In this document: in pieces, positions 63,825-64,000 of the stretch
Position numbering within the stretch: the stretch's first letter is position 1
How the letters are laid out: each line of letters begins with the position of its first letter
Source of the DNA: Imperialibacter sp964351395
GTDB taxonomy: Bacteria > Bacteroidota > Bacteroidia > Cytophagales > Cyclobacteriaceae
Assembly: GCA_964351395.1 (NCBI GenBank)
Contig: CAYGOF010000003.1
Location: 186,001-250,000 of the forward strand
DNA: 64,000 bases
Direction of reading: 5' to 3'
Program-made: the position numbers and the translations under genes
The notes under the pieces: model-generated
What the model saw: the letters and a program-made list of their open reading frames with translations, nothing else
What the model was told of the DNA's origin: nothing
Databases searched by the model: none

Positions 63825-64000
63825 TTATGGTGTTACTAATTCTGTACGAATAGACTCAATGCTAGTCTGCAATCCGTCAAACTGCTCAGCAGTTAACTTG
63901 TCGCCTACCTGGCTATAAGCCTCGTTGATACGCTGAAGTGAAGGAAGTATCTTCTGTACGTTTTCGTCGTCAGAAAACTCACCTAACAAATCAACTAGCT
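63825..64000 (-). CDS. Partial CDS, C-terminal 57 residues of an unknown protein
   Basis: The minus strand is open from the right edge to the TAA at 63825-63827. The peptide is acidic and helical (DLLGEFSDDENVQKILPSLQ, then AYSQVGDKLTAEQFDGLQTS, ending RTELVTP). It ends 37 bp before the transporter start and is probably in the same operon. No family can be named from this piece. Confidence 0.55.
   Translation of the reverse strand, partial: LVDLLGEFSDDENVQKILPSLQRINEAYSQVGDKLTAEQFDGLQTSIESIRTELVTP

Overview
The window looks like a chromosomal segment of a Bacteroidota bacterium, most likely a gliding Cytophagales-type organism (Cyclobacteriaceae/Flammeovirgaceae-like). The indications are a giant secreted protein with a C-terminal type IX secretion (T9SS) sorting domain, periplasmic-propeller histidine kinases, a tyrosine recombinase with the Bacteroidota YxxR variant of the catalytic box, Bacteroidota-type mobilization proteins, weak Shine-Dalgarno signals and moderate-to-low GC. 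Genus cannot be fixed from the sequence alone.

Layout. (1) 1-8.5 kb is accessory DNA: an MBL-fold hydrolase / trypsin-like protease / truncated third gene operon that resembles a conflict system, a MobC-relaxase mobilization pair with a candidate oriT hairpin, a 12-bp-period repeat array with nested palindromes, an excisionase-like HTH gene, and an XRE regulator. (2) 8.5-17.6 kb is a complete, tightly coupled chemosensory operon (parA-mcp-cheW-cheD-cheY-cheB-cheA-cheC-cheR plus a 43-aa Cys-rich ORF). Its receptor is soluble with three PAS domains, and the leading ParA suggests a positioned cytoplasmic array. (3) 17.8-18.4 kb holds decayed mobile-element debris (an XRE pseudogene similar to the intact XRE at 7.6 kb, and a tyrosine recombinase fragment). 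(4) 18.6-36.6 kb is a signalling island: a LuxR-type response regulator, a four-gene REC/kinase/propeller-kinase operon, two soluble PAS kinases, a hybrid kinase with a lipoprotein and a possible HPt protein, interrupted by an IS21 istB remnant and a nonsense-mutated XRE gene. (5) 37.0-39.1 kb is an integration hotspot: an intact tyrosine recombinase beside a 3' fragment of a CAU-anticodon tRNA, followed by a GIY-YIG nuclease gene and a second, truncated copy of the same tRNA-3'/terminator/GIY-YIG unit separated by two related 18-bp palindromes.

(6) 39.5-64 kb reads as ordinary host chromosome: the ~3,120-aa T9SS substrate, a DUF1080/PA14 protein with a sugar-dehydrogenase-like c-type cytochrome, an OxyR regulator divergent from an ankyrin protein, a small membrane protein, an alpha/beta-hydrolase-OsmC fusion, a PQQ dehydrogenase-cytochrome lipoprotein, a TlpA-type thioredoxin, a GreA-like protein and a TerB-ABCG transporter.

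The geometry at 38.4 kb (integrase beside a tRNA 3' fragment reading rightward) predicts that an integrated element extends leftward from there, possibly beyond the left edge of the window. If so, the mobilization genes and the chemosensory and sensor-kinase genes may be island cargo. The integrase remnant at 18 kb allows the alternative of two smaller, partly decayed elements. All functional assignments are from motifs read by eye; no searches were run.
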